A DNA stretch of 64,000 nucleotides. Source: Kastovskya adunca ATA6-11-RM4. Lineage in GTDB: Bacteria; Cyanobacteriota; Cyanobacteriia; Cyanobacteriales; Coleofasciculaceae. A program made the position numbers and the translations under genes. Location of the stretch: contig JAHHHJ010000022.1 of NCBI GenBank assembly GCA_019359445.1, positions 1 through 64,000 of the forward strand. Reading direction: 5' to 3'. Each line of letters opens with the position of its first letter. Position 1 is the first letter of the stretch. A model generated the notes under the pieces. It saw only the letters and a program-made list of their open reading frames with translations, was not told the DNA's origin and searched no databases. This document shows, piece after piece, positions 1-8,844 of this stretch.

Positions 1-262
1 AGGTATTGGTTTTTCCACATTTTCTGACCTGATTTTTTCGGCGTTACACTAAACCTATTTTCCCTCCTCCACTTTTGCCCTTCTCTCTTTTGTAAAAAAC
101 CTACACCTGTGAGGATCTCCGAGGGGGATCTCGAGGGATTTACAAGTTTTTAGAGACAGCCTCTAAGCCTTGGGGTGTGAAGCTCAGCACTTTCTTCTTG
201 CCCAAATTCCAACAGGGCGGTAAGCTCATTCAAAATTGAAAAATATGGTATAGGAAATAACA
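1..262. other. Non-coding left edge of window
   Basis: I see no open frame with family-like content. The stretch is T- and C-rich on the given strand and leads into the hydrolase gene. No clear terminator or recognised RNA element is visible. Confidence 0.4.
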
Positions 263-1111
263 GTGACAACGAGCGAACACATTATTAAGGTTGGATCGTT
301 GCAATGGTTTTATCGAGAAGCAACTCCCAAGAGAGAAAGTGATAAGCCTCCTGTGCTGTTGCTGCACGGTCTGCCCTCCCATAGTCTGTGTTGGACGGGA
401 CTGATGCCAGGGCTGGCAGAAAAAGGATTTCGCGCGATCGCGCCAGATTGGATTGGTTCCGGTTCTTCTGCAAAACCCGATAAGCGAGATTTTGCCTATA
501 CCCCTGATGCCTTTGTAGATGTCTTAGCTGCCTTTGTAGACAAGTTAGACCTGCAATACTTTTCTCTGGTTGTGCAGGGCTTTCTAGCCTCTGTCGGTCT
601 GCAATATGCTCTGCGCTACCCTGACAAAATTGACCGTTTGGCGATTTTCAACACACCTATATCAACCTCAGCAAAACTGCCTTGGGCAATGCAGCAATGG
701 GGTGTTCCCTTTATGGGGGATATCTTAACCCAAGACCCTCTGTTAGTTGACCGTACCTTAGAGAAAGGTTGCGGCTATACCATTGTCGATAAAGACCTTG
801 ATATTTACCGCCAACCGTTCCTCAAAAGTTCTGATGTGGGGCGCAGTCTCCTAGCAACGGTGCAGAATCTTCAGATGAAGCAGGCAATGGCGGAAATTGA
901 AACGGGCTTCCACCAATGGACAAAGCCGACGCTGGTTGTCTGGGGAATGAAGGATCGTTGGCTACCCTTTTCCCCGGTGCAGCAATTTGTGGATCGCTTA
1001 AAGCAAGTGGAAGTGGTGCAACTGGAAGAGGGGGGACATTACCCTCAGGAACATTGGTCAGGGGAAATTAACGATACGCTGCAAACTTTTCTCCGTCGTC
1101 AGATGATTTAG
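263..1111 (+). CDS. alpha/beta-hydrolase fold protein with Gly at the nucleophile position
   Basis: A 282-residue protein with a GTG start. It has the oxyanion-hole motif LLLHGLPSH near residues 32-40, the strand PDWIGSGSS near 61-69, the late acid in WGMKDRW and the catalytic His in EGGHYPQEH. This resembles haloalkane dehalogenase/epoxide hydrolase relatives. The nucleophile elbow, normally Sm-x-Nu-x-Sm, reads VVQGFLAS, so residue 106 is Gly where Ser or Asp is expected. Acid and His are kept. It may be a non-hydrolytic member, or may use different chemistry. It is probably cytoplasmic because no signal peptide is visible. Family assignment is firm; activity is unknown. Confidence 0.85.
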   Translation: MTTSEHIIKVGSLQWFYREATPKRESDKPPVLLLHGLPSHSLCWTGLMPGLAEKGFRAIAPDWIGSGSSAKPDKRDFAYTPDAFVDVLAAFVDKLDLQYFSLVVQGFLASVGLQYALRYPDKIDRLAIFNTPISTSAKLPWAMQQWGVPFMGDILTQDPLLVDRTLEKGCGYTIVDKDLDIYRQPFLKSSDVGRSLLATVQNLQMKQAMAEIETGFHQWTKPTLVVWGMKDRWLPFSPVQQFVDRLKQVEVVQLEEGGHYPQEHWSGEINDTLQTFLRRQMI

Positions 1112-1412
1112 GCGATCGCTTTGTATGTCCGCTATCGGTAAGGCATAGCACGATCCGCCAATCCTTGGCTTTTCAGCAATACCTGCTCCATAAAGGTATG
1201 GCGGCGATCGCTATGCAAATCTTAATCCTGCTTGATCAGCTTCAACTTCTTCAACAGGGTAAAGCTAGCCAACCGCGTTATCAGTTTCTTAATCTCCGTT
1301 GAACTTTACTTAACCATGGCTTCATCTCTATATAAACAAGTCATGGGATTGTATACAAGGGTGTGAACCCTGATTTTTCTTGTAATATTTTTTTGATTTT
1401 TCTCTCCTCCAA
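1112..1412. other. Intergenic stretch, no gene recognised
   Basis: It contains two GCGATCGC-type palindromes and an AT-rich tract just before the next gene. Short frames on both strands were read; none looks like a known family. Confidence 0.4.
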
Positions 1413-1961
1413 ATGACCTTGAATAGGTTTTCCCTCTTGTGGCTCAATAAGAGTTTAATTCGTCAATTTCTTATAGCTGCCACAACCGCGTGTATTGTTG
1501 ATTTTTTTTGTGGGAGTTATCAACCAGCACGCTCAGAATCTCAAGGCATTGCTATTAACATGCCTTTATATGGTCAGATCATCTATGGCGATTTGATAAC
1601 AGAGGCAGAATTGTTAGTTAGCCGTGTGATTAACGGTCAGTTTACTCAAAGCGCTGACACTTCAACCGTTCAAGTGGTTGTTATGGGCAACCGCAATGGT
1701 GAAGTTATTCCGATTTTGACTACTACTGTGTCTCGTACTCAGTGGCAAAAAACTCCCCAGGTGAGAGCCTGGACTGAATACTACATGAATTCCTACGCGC
1801 TGATTCAGCGTCATGAGGTTAGGCAGGTGGCAACGGTAGCAGCGGCTCCGGTCAGGTCTACTGCTACGAATAATCGAGAGCAAACCTTAATTGATACAGC
1901 CTTCGATGAAGGTCGTCTAACTGGAAAAGCCGCCCAGAAATACCTAGATGACTTGGATTAA
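1413..1961 (+). CDS. Exported protein of unknown function
   Basis: A 182-residue protein. The N-terminus is basic (MTLNRF, NKSLIRQF) followed by a hydrophobic run FLIAATTACIVDFF, then an SYQPARSES region that could be a signal-peptide cleavage area. The mature part begins GIAINMPLYGQIIYGD and is rich in Val, Thr and Gln. It ends with the acidic helix TAFDEGRLTGKAAQKYLDDLD-like tail. No catalytic motif is seen. The residues QSADTSTVQVVVMGNRNGEV and VSRTQW look like a beta-rich periplasmic domain. It lies 213 bp before the phosphatase gene and may be cotranscribed with it. I do not recognise the family. Confidence 0.6.
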   Translation: MTLNRFSLLWLNKSLIRQFLIAATTACIVDFFCGSYQPARSESQGIAINMPLYGQIIYGDLITEAELLVSRVINGQFTQSADTSTVQVVVMGNRNGEVIPILTTTVSRTQWQKTPQVRAWTEYYMNSYALIQRHEVRQVATVAAAPVRSTATNNREQTLIDTAFDEGRLTGKAAQKYLDDLD

Positions 1962-2174
1962 TTGAACTAATTTTTGTGATGGCTGGCAAGTGAGTGTAAC
2001 AGCTCAATGACAAGAGCGTCTCAAGTCTTGTTTCAGTCCAGAGGGGTGATTTCTCATTCGAGAAAAACTCCAGATTTTGAGTTGGGGGTGCTAGGCGTTT
2101 TTGAGTTCGGAAACAGGGCAATTTTCAGTTCGCATTTGTCAATAATAAAGTTCAGCATTGAGAGGGGAACACAC

Positions 2175-4070
2175 ATGACTCACGACAACAAAAGCAGCAA
2201 CAGATCGGGTAATCGTTCCTTCGAGGATGTCCTGCGGGTTAGGATGTCTCGGCGCAACGTAATTGGTCATGGCGCTGCACTGTCAGCAACCGGTTTTTTA
2301 GCCGCTCTGGCTGGCAACAAGCTTTTTGCCGATAATGCCACCGCTGCTACAGCTCAGAGTGCTAGCAAGACCGTCGCTCAAGGTTCCGGTACAGCGATCG
2401 CCCAGCGTCAAGGCAGCAGCTTGATCAACTTCCCACCCCTTCCTGCCGCCAAGAGTGCGGGCCCTGTACCCAGCATTTCGTCAGCTTACCAGTTTGACGT
2501 GCTGATCCCCTGGGGCACACCGATCCAGCCAGGTGGCCCCACCTACGACGGGAATCCTAATACACGACCGACTGCTGCCCAGCAAGCCCAGCAAGTAGGA
2601 ATTGGTCACGACGGCATGTGGCTCTTCCCCATCGGCAACGGTAACGATCACGGAATGCTCGCTCTTAACAACGAATTTGGCAGCAACACCCATGTGCTGG
2701 GTAAAGAGGTACCAGAGAGTCTCGAAGATGTGCGCCTTTCTCAGCACGCTCATGGAGTTTCAGTAGTTGAGATTAAAAAGGTAAACGGCAAGTGGCAAAC
2801 AGTTCGCAGTGCTAACGCTCGCCGCATCCACGTCAATACGCCTGTAACCTTCAGCGGGCCAGCCGCCAACAGTAGACTGCTAAGAACAACTGCGGGGAAT
2901 CCTCCACTGGGTACAGTGAACAACTGCGCCAATGGTAAAACCCCTTGGGGAACCTATCTCACCTGTGAAGAAAACTTTAACGCTTACTTCGCTGCGACTG
3001 GTGAATGGACACCCACAGAAGCACAAGCCCGCTATGGTCTTAGTGCAGGTGGATCTGGCTACGGCTGGGAAAAATTTGACCCGCGCTTTGATCTATCGAA
3101 CTCTAGTTATACCAACGAAGAAAACCGCTTCGGCTGGGTAGTCGAGATTGATCCGATGGACGGTTCTCAAACACCCGTTAAGAGAACGGCGCTGGGACGC
3201 GTTAAGCACGAAAACGCAGAACTCGTAGAGGGACAGGGCGGTCGTGCTGTGGTTTACATGGGCGATGACGAGCGCTTTGACTACATCTATAAGTTTGTTT
3301 CCGAGAGCAACTGGCGGTCAATGCGCGCACGCGGCATCAGCCCCTTAGATCAAGGTAAGCTCTACGTCGCTAAGTTTAACGATGACGGTACAGGCAACTG
3401 GCTCGAACTCACCATTAATAACCCAGCTTTGAAAGCTAAGTTTGCCGACCAGGCTGAATTGCTGACCTACACCCGTATCGCTGCTGACACAGTGGGTGCC
3501 ACGCCCATGGATCGTCCAGAATGGATTGCTGTGGCTCCTAATGGCGAAGTCTATTGCAACCTCACGAACAACACTCGCCGCCAAGTTGCTGATGCCGCTA
3601 ACCCGTTGGCACCTAACCCCTTTGGTCACATCATCAAGTGGCGAGATAGCAACAACCACATCGGTACTACTTTTACTTGGGACATCTTCGTTCTCGCCAA
3701 AGATACCCATAGCATTGACAAAAGTGCCTTTGGTAGCCCGGATGGTCTCTGGGCTGATCCCGATGGCAGGCTGTTTATTGAAACCGACGGAAGTCAGCCA
3801 ATGGTCAATGGTGTACAGCTCAATGACCAGATGCTCGTTGCTGACCCAAGTACAGGTGAAATTTGCCGGATATTTTCGGGTGTAACGGATGGTGAAGTGA
3901 CTGGCATTACGGTTACACCAGATCGCCGGACGATGTTCATCAACATCCAGCATCCCGGTAATGGCGACCCCAGCAAGACAAACTTCCCGGCACCACAAGG
4001 TAGCAACAAAATCCCCCGTGACGCGACCATTGTCATCACCAAGAAGGATGGCGGCATCATCGGTTCCTAG
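2175..4070 (+). CDS. phoX: PhoX-type alkaline phosphatase (DUF839 family), TAT-exported
   Basis: A 631-residue protein. I chose the ATG at 2175, preceded by GAGAGGGG, over a longer upstream frame because it places a twin-arginine signal at the N-terminus: SRRNVI at residues 25-30, then a hydrophobic GAALSATGFLAALAG. The mature part has PhoX/DUF839 features, including the segment NNCANGKTPWGTYLTCEEN, GRVKHENAELVEGQGGRAVVYMGDDERFDY-type blocks, SPDGLWADPDGRLFIETD and IFSGVTDGEVTGITVTPD. Known PhoX enzymes are periplasmic, Ca- and Fe-dependent phosphomonoesterases that release phosphate from organic esters under phosphate limitation. No Pho box was confidently identified upstream. Substrate range is inferred from the family. 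Confidence 0.85.
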   Translation: MTHDNKSSNRSGNRSFEDVLRVRMSRRNVIGHGAALSATGFLAALAGNKLFADNATAATAQSASKTVAQGSGTAIAQRQGSSLINFPPLPAAKSAGPVPSISSAYQFDVLIPWGTPIQPGGPTYDGNPNTRPTAAQQAQQVGIGHDGMWLFPIGNGNDHGMLALNNEFGSNTHVLGKEVPESLEDVRLSQHAHGVSVVEIKKVNGKWQTVRSANARRIHVNTPVTFSGPAANSRLLRTTAGNPPLGTVNNCANGKTPWGTYLTCEENFNAYFAATGEWTPTEAQARYGLSAGGSGYGWEKFDPRFDLSNSSYTNEENRFGWVVEIDPMDGSQTPVKRTALGRVKHENAELVEGQGGRAVVYMGDDERFDYIYKFVSESNWRSMRARGISPLDQGKLYVAKFNDDGTGNWLELTINNPALKAKFADQAELLTYTRIAADTVGATPMDRPEWIAVAPNGEVYCNLTNNTRRQVADAANPLAPNPFGHIIKWRDSNNHIGTTFTWDIFVLAKDTHSIDKSAFGSPDGLWADPDGRLFIETDGSQPMVNGVQLNDQMLVADPSTGEICRIFSGVTDGEVTGITVTPDRRTMFINIQHPGNGDPSKTNFPAPQGSNKIPRDATIVITKKDGGIIGS

Positions 4071-4208
4071 ATCGGTGTGGCGTTGGGCTTCCTGAGTGTT
4101 CAGAAGTCTAATGCTAGAGAATCGGGCAGATAGGGCTTGCTCTGTTAGCCAAAAGCGATCGCCTGCAAGCTTTATCTGTTCACCAATGTTTACTAATTGG
4201 ATAGTTTT

Positions 4209-4799
4209 ATGAAATGCTTTGCTGTTGCTGTAGCTACAAGTTTGGGTTTAGGTTTAGCGACACTCGCTGCACCTGCTAATGCTGCAATGTTTGGTTGGAA
4301 TGTTGAATATACCGGTTGGTGGGAAGCTGATGGCGGCGGTTCTATTTCGGGTATGTTCTCCGCTGATGAAGAGGATGCCTCAGACGGAATCATATCGATT
4401 GATGAAATGAATTCTTGGATGTGGAATTGGAGTGGAAATGATGCTATATCGGCATTTTCCATCTCTTCTAAGGATGCAGGTGCATCAACCGATGCTTTCT
4501 TCCCCAGCTTCTATGTTGATGGCACGCCTAATCAGCCCTTTGATTTTGATGCTGCTCGCCCTGAGCTTAATCAAGGAGCTTTTACGGCTGGAAATTATTA
4601 CCTCGATTTAGAGTTTCTACGTGTGGAAAACTCTGAAGCTAGAGACGTTGTTGTTTCACAAGGGAACCCTGACTTAGCGCTCGGAACAATCACAGTTTCA
4701 GAGCCTGTTCCTATTCCCGAACCTACTACTGTTCTGGGTTTACTCGCTCTAGCTGGTGTTAGTGCTGCTACTTTGAAGCGCCAGAAGCAGGAAGTTTAA
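4209..4799 (+). CDS. PEP-CTERM sorted exported protein
   Basis: A 196-residue protein starting at the ATG at 4209; a TTG 12 bases upstream is in frame but less likely. The signal peptide MKCFAVAVATSLGLGL... ends near PANAA. The mature domain starts MFGWNVEYTGWWEADGGGS. The C-terminus is a typical PEP-CTERM signal: IPEPTTVLGLLALAGV (motif, hydrophobic helix), then the basic tail KRQKQ. Family knowledge says such proteins are processed by exosortase and often end up in extracellular matrix or the cell surface. The central domain has no recognised enzymatic motif. Confidence 0.85.
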   Translation: MKCFAVAVATSLGLGLATLAAPANAAMFGWNVEYTGWWEADGGGSISGMFSADEEDASDGIISIDEMNSWMWNWSGNDAISAFSISSKDAGASTDAFFPSFYVDGTPNQPFDFDAARPELNQGAFTAGNYYLDLEFLRVENSEARDVVVSQGNPDLALGTITVSEPVPIPEPTTVLGLLALAGVSAATLKRQKQEV

Positions 4800-4852
4800 A
4801 GGGAATGGCACTGACTTAAGCGGCAAATGGTTGTTTTTGAGAAAAACCCAGC

Positions 4853-5045
4853 TTGGGGGGAAGCCCCCCAAACCCCCCACTCTTGGGATGAGTGCCTCCC
4901 CCAGACCCCCTGCACAAGGTTTGATCGGTTGTGATGAGTTAGACTTCTTGCATGAATTGGAATTACCCCTCTTGGTAAGGCGGGAAACTATCTCCTTCCT
5001 CTTGCCAAGGGGAGGGTTGGGGAGGGGTCTAGAGGATTTGTGTAA
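4853..5045. repeat. Intergenic palindromic repeat block
   Basis: It begins with a perfect hairpin, TTGGGGGG-AAG-CCCCCCAA (4853-4871), followed by C-rich repeats. It ends with a CCTCTTGG...CCAAGGGG-type stretch and the purine tract GGGGAGGGTTGGGGAGGGG (about 5010-5030). A related GGTTTGGGGAGGGG piece occurs at 46147-46160. The block resembles the dispersed non-coding repeats of filamentous cyanobacterial genomes. No gene is supported here. Confidence 0.6.
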
Positions 5046-5099
5046 GAGGTCTATTCTGTAGTCACGTCTTACAAAATGCATAAGTAGGTAACTAAGGAG

Positions 5100-5130
5100 C
5101 CTCTCAGTAAAATTCTGAGAGGTTCTTTGT
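5100..5130 (+). terminator. Hairpin terminator downstream of the PEP-CTERM gene
   Basis: An 8-bp perfect stem CCTCTCAG / CTGAGAGG with a 7-nt loop TAAAATT is followed by TTCTTTGTCGTTTT. It lies 300 bp after the PEP-CTERM stop, so it could also end a small transcript. Confidence 0.6.
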
Positions 5131-5365
5131 CGTTTTACTAGGAAGTGCGATCGCTACTCTTATCAGTTGGGTTGACGCTAAGACAGCCAACTCCTTCCAC
5201 TCCCTATCTTGACTACATCCGCTGTCTCAGAGGGATAAGGGAGCTAAATATCTCCTGGCAACTCTTACCTCAGGTGTAAAGCTGTGATGGGATTTTTCGC
5301 TATATTTCATGGCGAAACTTAAGTTGGGTGATGTTTTGAATTGGTTAACGGTTAATGCTCGGTTG

Positions 5366-5818
5366 ATGACTCGTTTGAAAACTATTGTGTCGGGAATACT
5401 TGTGTTTTTTGCTGTTGTGTGCTTGACCTGCAACAGCGCTCTTGCCGATCATGTTCAGTATGAGCCAACTGCTACGGCATACCAGAAACGGCAAATGCAG
5501 GAGATCGTACCCACAATCATCCAAAAAGGCGATCGCCTGCCGGAACTCCAGCAACTGATTGCATCCCAACAGTGGCAAAATGTCGATCCCTTGATTCATG
5601 GCGACTTGGATGAGTTGCGCTCCAGTATGAGCGAAGTAACACAGCTCTTTCCTCCCAAAGACCAAGTTCAAGTCCGTAACACTGCAACGCGCTTTTTTCA
5701 ACACTTAGACGGCGTCGAGCAAGCGACAGAAAATCAAGACTCTTCCCAGGCGGGACAAGAATATCAAGCCGCATTGGAGGAATTTGACACCTTTTTAGAT
5801 TATGTTTCCCAAAGCTAG
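5366..5818 (+). CDS. psbQ: PsbQ-like photosystem II lumenal protein, copy 1 (no lipobox)
   Basis: A 150-residue protein if translation starts at ATG 5366; an in-frame ATG at 5309 adds 19 residues before the signal peptide. Signal sequence MTRLKTIVSGILVFFAVV ends near NSALA-DH, a signal peptidase I-like site. The mature part is a four-helix bundle-type sequence with the PsbQ signature: QMQEIVPTIIQKGDRLPELQ, SQQWQNVDPLIHGDLDELR, FFQHLDGVEQA, ALEEFDTFLDYV. CyanoQ is a lumenal extrinsic subunit of photosystem II. Most cyanobacterial PsbQ proteins are lipoproteins; this copy lacks a proper lipobox before a Cys. It is followed 146 bp downstream by a second psbQ-like gene. Confidence 0.8.
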   Translation: MTRLKTIVSGILVFFAVVCLTCNSALADHVQYEPTATAYQKRQMQEIVPTIIQKGDRLPELQQLIASQQWQNVDPLIHGDLDELRSSMSEVTQLFPPKDQVQVRNTATRFFQHLDGVEQATENQDSSQAGQEYQAALEEFDTFLDYVSQS

Positions 5819-5964
5819 GGAGTTGAGCAAACCGTTACTTTATCTAAGAACGAAGGCTATCTTTTGACAAACGTCAGTCTAGAGGTAGAAGTTTGCCCTA
5901 TGTCTCTTAACAAAACCCGCATCGCGGTATTTTTAAGTTGGTAAATAGCAAAAAATAAGCAATT

Positions 5965-6426
5965 ATGAGATTTTATCGTTCGATTTTGACAGGAATTCTG
6001 GTATTAGTTACTACATTCTTAGTGAGCTGCGGCGGCCCTAATGCTAACGTCCCGCCTCCTACTTATACAGCAGCGCAGTTAGAACAAATTCAGCGCTATG
6101 CTCCCATGGTTTATGAATTTCGCGATCGCCTGAAGGACATTCCCGCTATGATTGGGTCGCAAGAGTGGACAGATATCCAATCGGTCATCCACGGGCCTTT
6201 AGGGGAACTGCGTCGGTATATAAACTATACCGCTCGGAACTTCCTCCCCAATGACCAACGGGCGGCACTGGATGTGGCTAAAAGTTTATTTAATCGCTTA
6301 GAAGCCCTAGATCAAGCGGCTCAGTCTCGCGATACCCGTCAATCGATCTCCAGCTACAATGCTGCCATCGAAAGCTTCGATGAATTTTTGGAACTGATTC
6401 CAGAAACAACCGAAGTCGTTTCATAA
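5965..6426 (+). CDS. psbQ: PsbQ-like photosystem II lipoprotein (CyanoQ), copy 2
   Basis: A 153-residue protein. Signal peptide MRFYRSILTGILVLVTTFL is followed by the lipobox LVSC, as in canonical CyanoQ. The mature domain matches copy 1 block by block: QIQRYAPMVYEFRDRLKDIP, SQEWTDIQSVIHGPLGELR, SLFNRLEALDQAAQSRD, AIESFDEFLELIPE. This is the more likely functional extrinsic PsbQ, anchored to the lumenal side of the thylakoid membrane. A strong terminator follows at 6473, so the two psbQ genes may share one transcript. Divergence between copies suggests an old duplication. Confidence 0.85.
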   Translation: MRFYRSILTGILVLVTTFLVSCGGPNANVPPPTYTAAQLEQIQRYAPMVYEFRDRLKDIPAMIGSQEWTDIQSVIHGPLGELRRYINYTARNFLPNDQRAALDVAKSLFNRLEALDQAAQSRDTRQSISSYNAAIESFDEFLELIPETTEVVS

Positions 6427-6472
6427 ACGGGTAAGGAAGTAGACACTGATTTGGGCTGATTGTTTAGAGTCG

Positions 6473-6498
6473 GGTGGGCAATGCCCACCTGATTTTTT
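6473..6498 (+). terminator. Rho-independent terminator after psbQ
   Basis: Stem GGTGGGC / GCCCACC with loop AAT, followed by TGATTTTTT. It lies 47 bp after the stop codon of the second psbQ copy. Confidence 0.85.
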
Positions 6499-6632
6499 AA
6501 GTTGTTATATAGCTACTCGTTTAGGGGTTGTAAAATTCTCTTTTCTCTTTACTTCCGTGTTCTTTCTTACCTAATAGGGTGCGTTTTTATTTCGCCGATC
6601 AAATCAGAACTGCTATAGTTTTTTCTGGAAAT

Positions 6633-7742
6633 ATGACTAATGTTGCCGTCGTTGGGTGTGGAGTCATTGGGGCAGCGATCGCCTACGAACTCAGCCGCGT
6701 TCCTCAACTAAAGGTTACCGTCCTTGATCGGCAGCCTCCCGCTCAAGGTGCAACAGGTGCAGCCCTAGGGGTTTTGATGGGAGCGATTAGTAAAAAAACC
6801 AAAGGTAGGGCGTGGCAATTGCGGCAAAGCAGTATGCAGCGGTATGAAACCCTAATTCCCGAAATTGAGGCGATCGCTGGGCAAAAAATCCCCTTTAACC
6901 AGCAAGGTATTCTCCGGCTATGTTTTGCTGGGGATGATTTAAACAAATGGCAAGAATTAGTAGAAATTCGCCGTTCTCAAGGCTGGCAAATAGAAATCTG
7001 GGATAGCGCTCAACTTCAGCACCAATGCCCGCAACTGCACAATCACAGGATTATCGGTGCGATTTATTCCCCTCAAGACCGCCAAGTTGATCCCCTTGCC
7101 CTAACCCAGGCATTAGTCGCCGCCGCTAAGTACAATGGCGTCACCTTTAAGTTTGGCGTCGCTGTCGAAGGCGTTGAGTCTACAACCCCACAACCCTCAA
7201 TCCGCAAAACCTGCCATCAGATCCACACCAGTAATAATTTATCGCTGGATATTGATTGGCTAGTAATTGCCGCCGGACTCGGTTCTACTCCCCTTACCAC
7301 GGCTTTAGAGCCAAGCGTTGATATTAGACCCGTCCTCGGTCAAGCTCTACACCTGCGGCTCCCACAGTCTTTAGGCAACGCCGACTTTCAGCCTGTGATT
7401 ACTGGAGATGATGTCCATATTGTGCCCCTAGGTAACGGGGAATACTGGGTAGGTGCAACGGTTGAGTTTCCCGATGAAACTGGGGAGGCGATTGCCCAAC
7501 CCATGTTACTGGAGAAGGTAAGACAGGAGGCAATCTCGTTTTGTCCCCCCTTAGCTGAAGCCACCCTTCTCCGTACCTGGTCTGGTAAACGTCCTCGTCC
7601 CGAAAATCGCCCTGCTCCCATTATTGAGCCACTTATTGGTTACAGTAACGTCCTCCTAGCAACAGGTCACTATCGCAACGGTATCCTCCTTGCTCCCGCC
7701 ACTGCTCAAATCATCCGGAACCTAATTAGTCCAGCGATTTGA
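6633..7742 (+). CDS. FAD-dependent amino-acid oxidase family (DAO) oxidoreductase
   Basis: A 369-residue protein. I chose ATG 6633 because the Rossmann motif NVAVVGCGVIGAAIAYEL follows at once; a GTG 54 bases upstream would add an unmatched tail. Further DAO features are GATGAALGVLMG, QQGILRLCFAGDD, DRQVDPLALTQALVAAA, DWLVIAAGLGSTPL and the C-terminal TWSGKRPRPENRPAPIIEP and LLATGHYRNGILLAPATA. These match glycine/D-amino-acid oxidase relatives such as ThiO, which oxidise a C-N bond using FAD. The substrate cannot be read from sequence. It stands alone, with psbQ upstream and a small unknown gene downstream. Confidence 0.8.
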   Translation: MTNVAVVGCGVIGAAIAYELSRVPQLKVTVLDRQPPAQGATGAALGVLMGAISKKTKGRAWQLRQSSMQRYETLIPEIEAIAGQKIPFNQQGILRLCFAGDDLNKWQELVEIRRSQGWQIEIWDSAQLQHQCPQLHNHRIIGAIYSPQDRQVDPLALTQALVAAAKYNGVTFKFGVAVEGVESTTPQPSIRKTCHQIHTSNNLSLDIDWLVIAAGLGSTPLTTALEPSVDIRPVLGQALHLRLPQSLGNADFQPVITGDDVHIVPLGNGEYWVGATVEFPDETGEAIAQPMLLEKVRQEAISFCPPLAEATLLRTWSGKRPRPENRPAPIIEPLIGYSNVLLATGHYRNGILLAPATAQIIRNLISPAI

Positions 7743-7800
7743 GAATAATAAGAAATAATAAGCGTTGTGCTAGTGGTAACTACTGAGCGGAGGTAAAGAC

Positions 7801-8217
7801 ATGAACGCGGCTGAACAAGCAAGAGGGTTAGAAGTCACAACTAAGATTGCGGCGGTTGTAAATTTGTTTAAGGCTGAGTTTCCTGATGCAAAAGCAGACT
7901 TGAAGCCCTGGAAAAACGACCCGGATACGCGGGAATTAATCGATCCTGATTCCATTGATATTGGCTTTCATTTCCCTGGCTGGAGTCGGAAGTTTCAAAG
8001 CCGCAGTATTTTGGTGCAGATTCGCTTTTACAAAGACCCTTTGAATGGTTCCCACGCTTGTATTGGTGTGGAGGCGGCGGGATTTGACCATCGGGGCAAA
8101 GTGTGGAGATTCTCGACAGTGGAAAATTGGCAGATTTTGGGGCAATCGCAACCCGCCCCGGAAGTACAGGAGAAGCTGAAACACTTTTGCCGCCAGGTTT
8201 TTGAGTTATTTAATTAG
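7801..8217 (+). CDS. Conserved small protein of unknown function
   Basis: A 138-residue soluble protein preceded by a good GAGCGGAGG ribosome site. It has no signal peptide or membrane segment. Notable blocks are NLFKAEFPDAKADLKPW, DPDSIDIGFHFPGWSRKF and LVQIRFYKDPLNGSHACIGV, suggesting a mixed alpha/beta domain. I do not recognise the family. It converges with the DCC gene on the other strand, whose stop codon is only 16 bp away. Confidence 0.6.
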   Translation: MNAAEQARGLEVTTKIAAVVNLFKAEFPDAKADLKPWKNDPDTRELIDPDSIDIGFHFPGWSRKFQSRSILVQIRFYKDPLNGSHACIGVEAAGFDHRGKVWRFSTVENWQILGQSQPAPEVQEKLKHFCRQVFELFN

Positions 8218-8233
8218 TTTTTGAGAGTTAATC

Positions 8234-8644
8234 TTATGGCGATTTTGTGGCATTGCAGCCTATGGGGTAGGCGGACTGATAGGTGCTAGAGCGCTTACCA
8301 AACCAACTATAACGGTTGTCGCGCATTTGTTCGTAGACGCGATCGCCCATCCACTTCACTCCCGGCATTGCCCGATAAGCCGCGATAAAAATATCCCCCA
8401 GTGGCAAGAGATTGCCAATCTCTTCCGCCGCCGCACTGCCTTGCCAACGGCGTTCGGGTGAGTTGGCATCAATCAAAATCATCCCCATTTCGCAATCTTG
8501 CGCCGTAATCCCAAACTCTTTCAAGGCAGCTTCATCTTGCATGGGGGTGTAATCAAATAGTTGCCCTTGATCTAAAGTTTCGAGTAACTGCACTAAATTT
8601 GAACATAAATTGCACTTGCCATCGTAAATGACGTGATAGTTCAT
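8234..8644 (-). CDS. DCC family thiol-disulfide oxidoreductase (DUF393)
   Basis: A 136-residue protein. The N-terminus carries the diagnostic YDGKCNLCSNLV motif, with D-x-x-C-x-x-C near residues 8-14, in a thioredoxin-like fold. Further family features are FDYTPMQDEAALKEFGI and the ending FIAAYRAMPGVKWMGDRVYEQMRDNRYSWFG-type segment. DCC proteins are thought to be cytoplasmic redox proteins; physiological partners are mostly unknown. Confidence 0.85.
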   Translation of the reverse strand: MNYHVIYDGKCNLCSNLVQLLETLDQGQLFDYTPMQDEAALKEFGITAQDCEMGMILIDANSPERRWQGSAAAEEIGNLLPLGDIFIAAYRAMPGVKWMGDRVYEQMRDNRYSWFGKRSSTYQSAYPIGCNATKSP

Positions 8645-8844
8645 AAAAATCGTTACTTATTCTGTAATTTTGGGTTTATATCTTTATTTTTAACAAATAA
8701 TTCCAAAATATTGCGAGAAAACGATTTGATGAAACAGCCTATTAAATGTTCAGCAACGAGTGGTGGTGTCTTTAGCTACAGTCGTCTTGGATGCCTTCAA
8801 GCAAAATAGGGGTTTGAATACAATACAAAGCACTTCTCTCAGTA

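Noticed and set aside
3345-3998. Long open frame on the opposite strand of the phosphatase gene
   Set aside because: It lies wholly inside the PhoX coding sequence and reads like a codon shadow.
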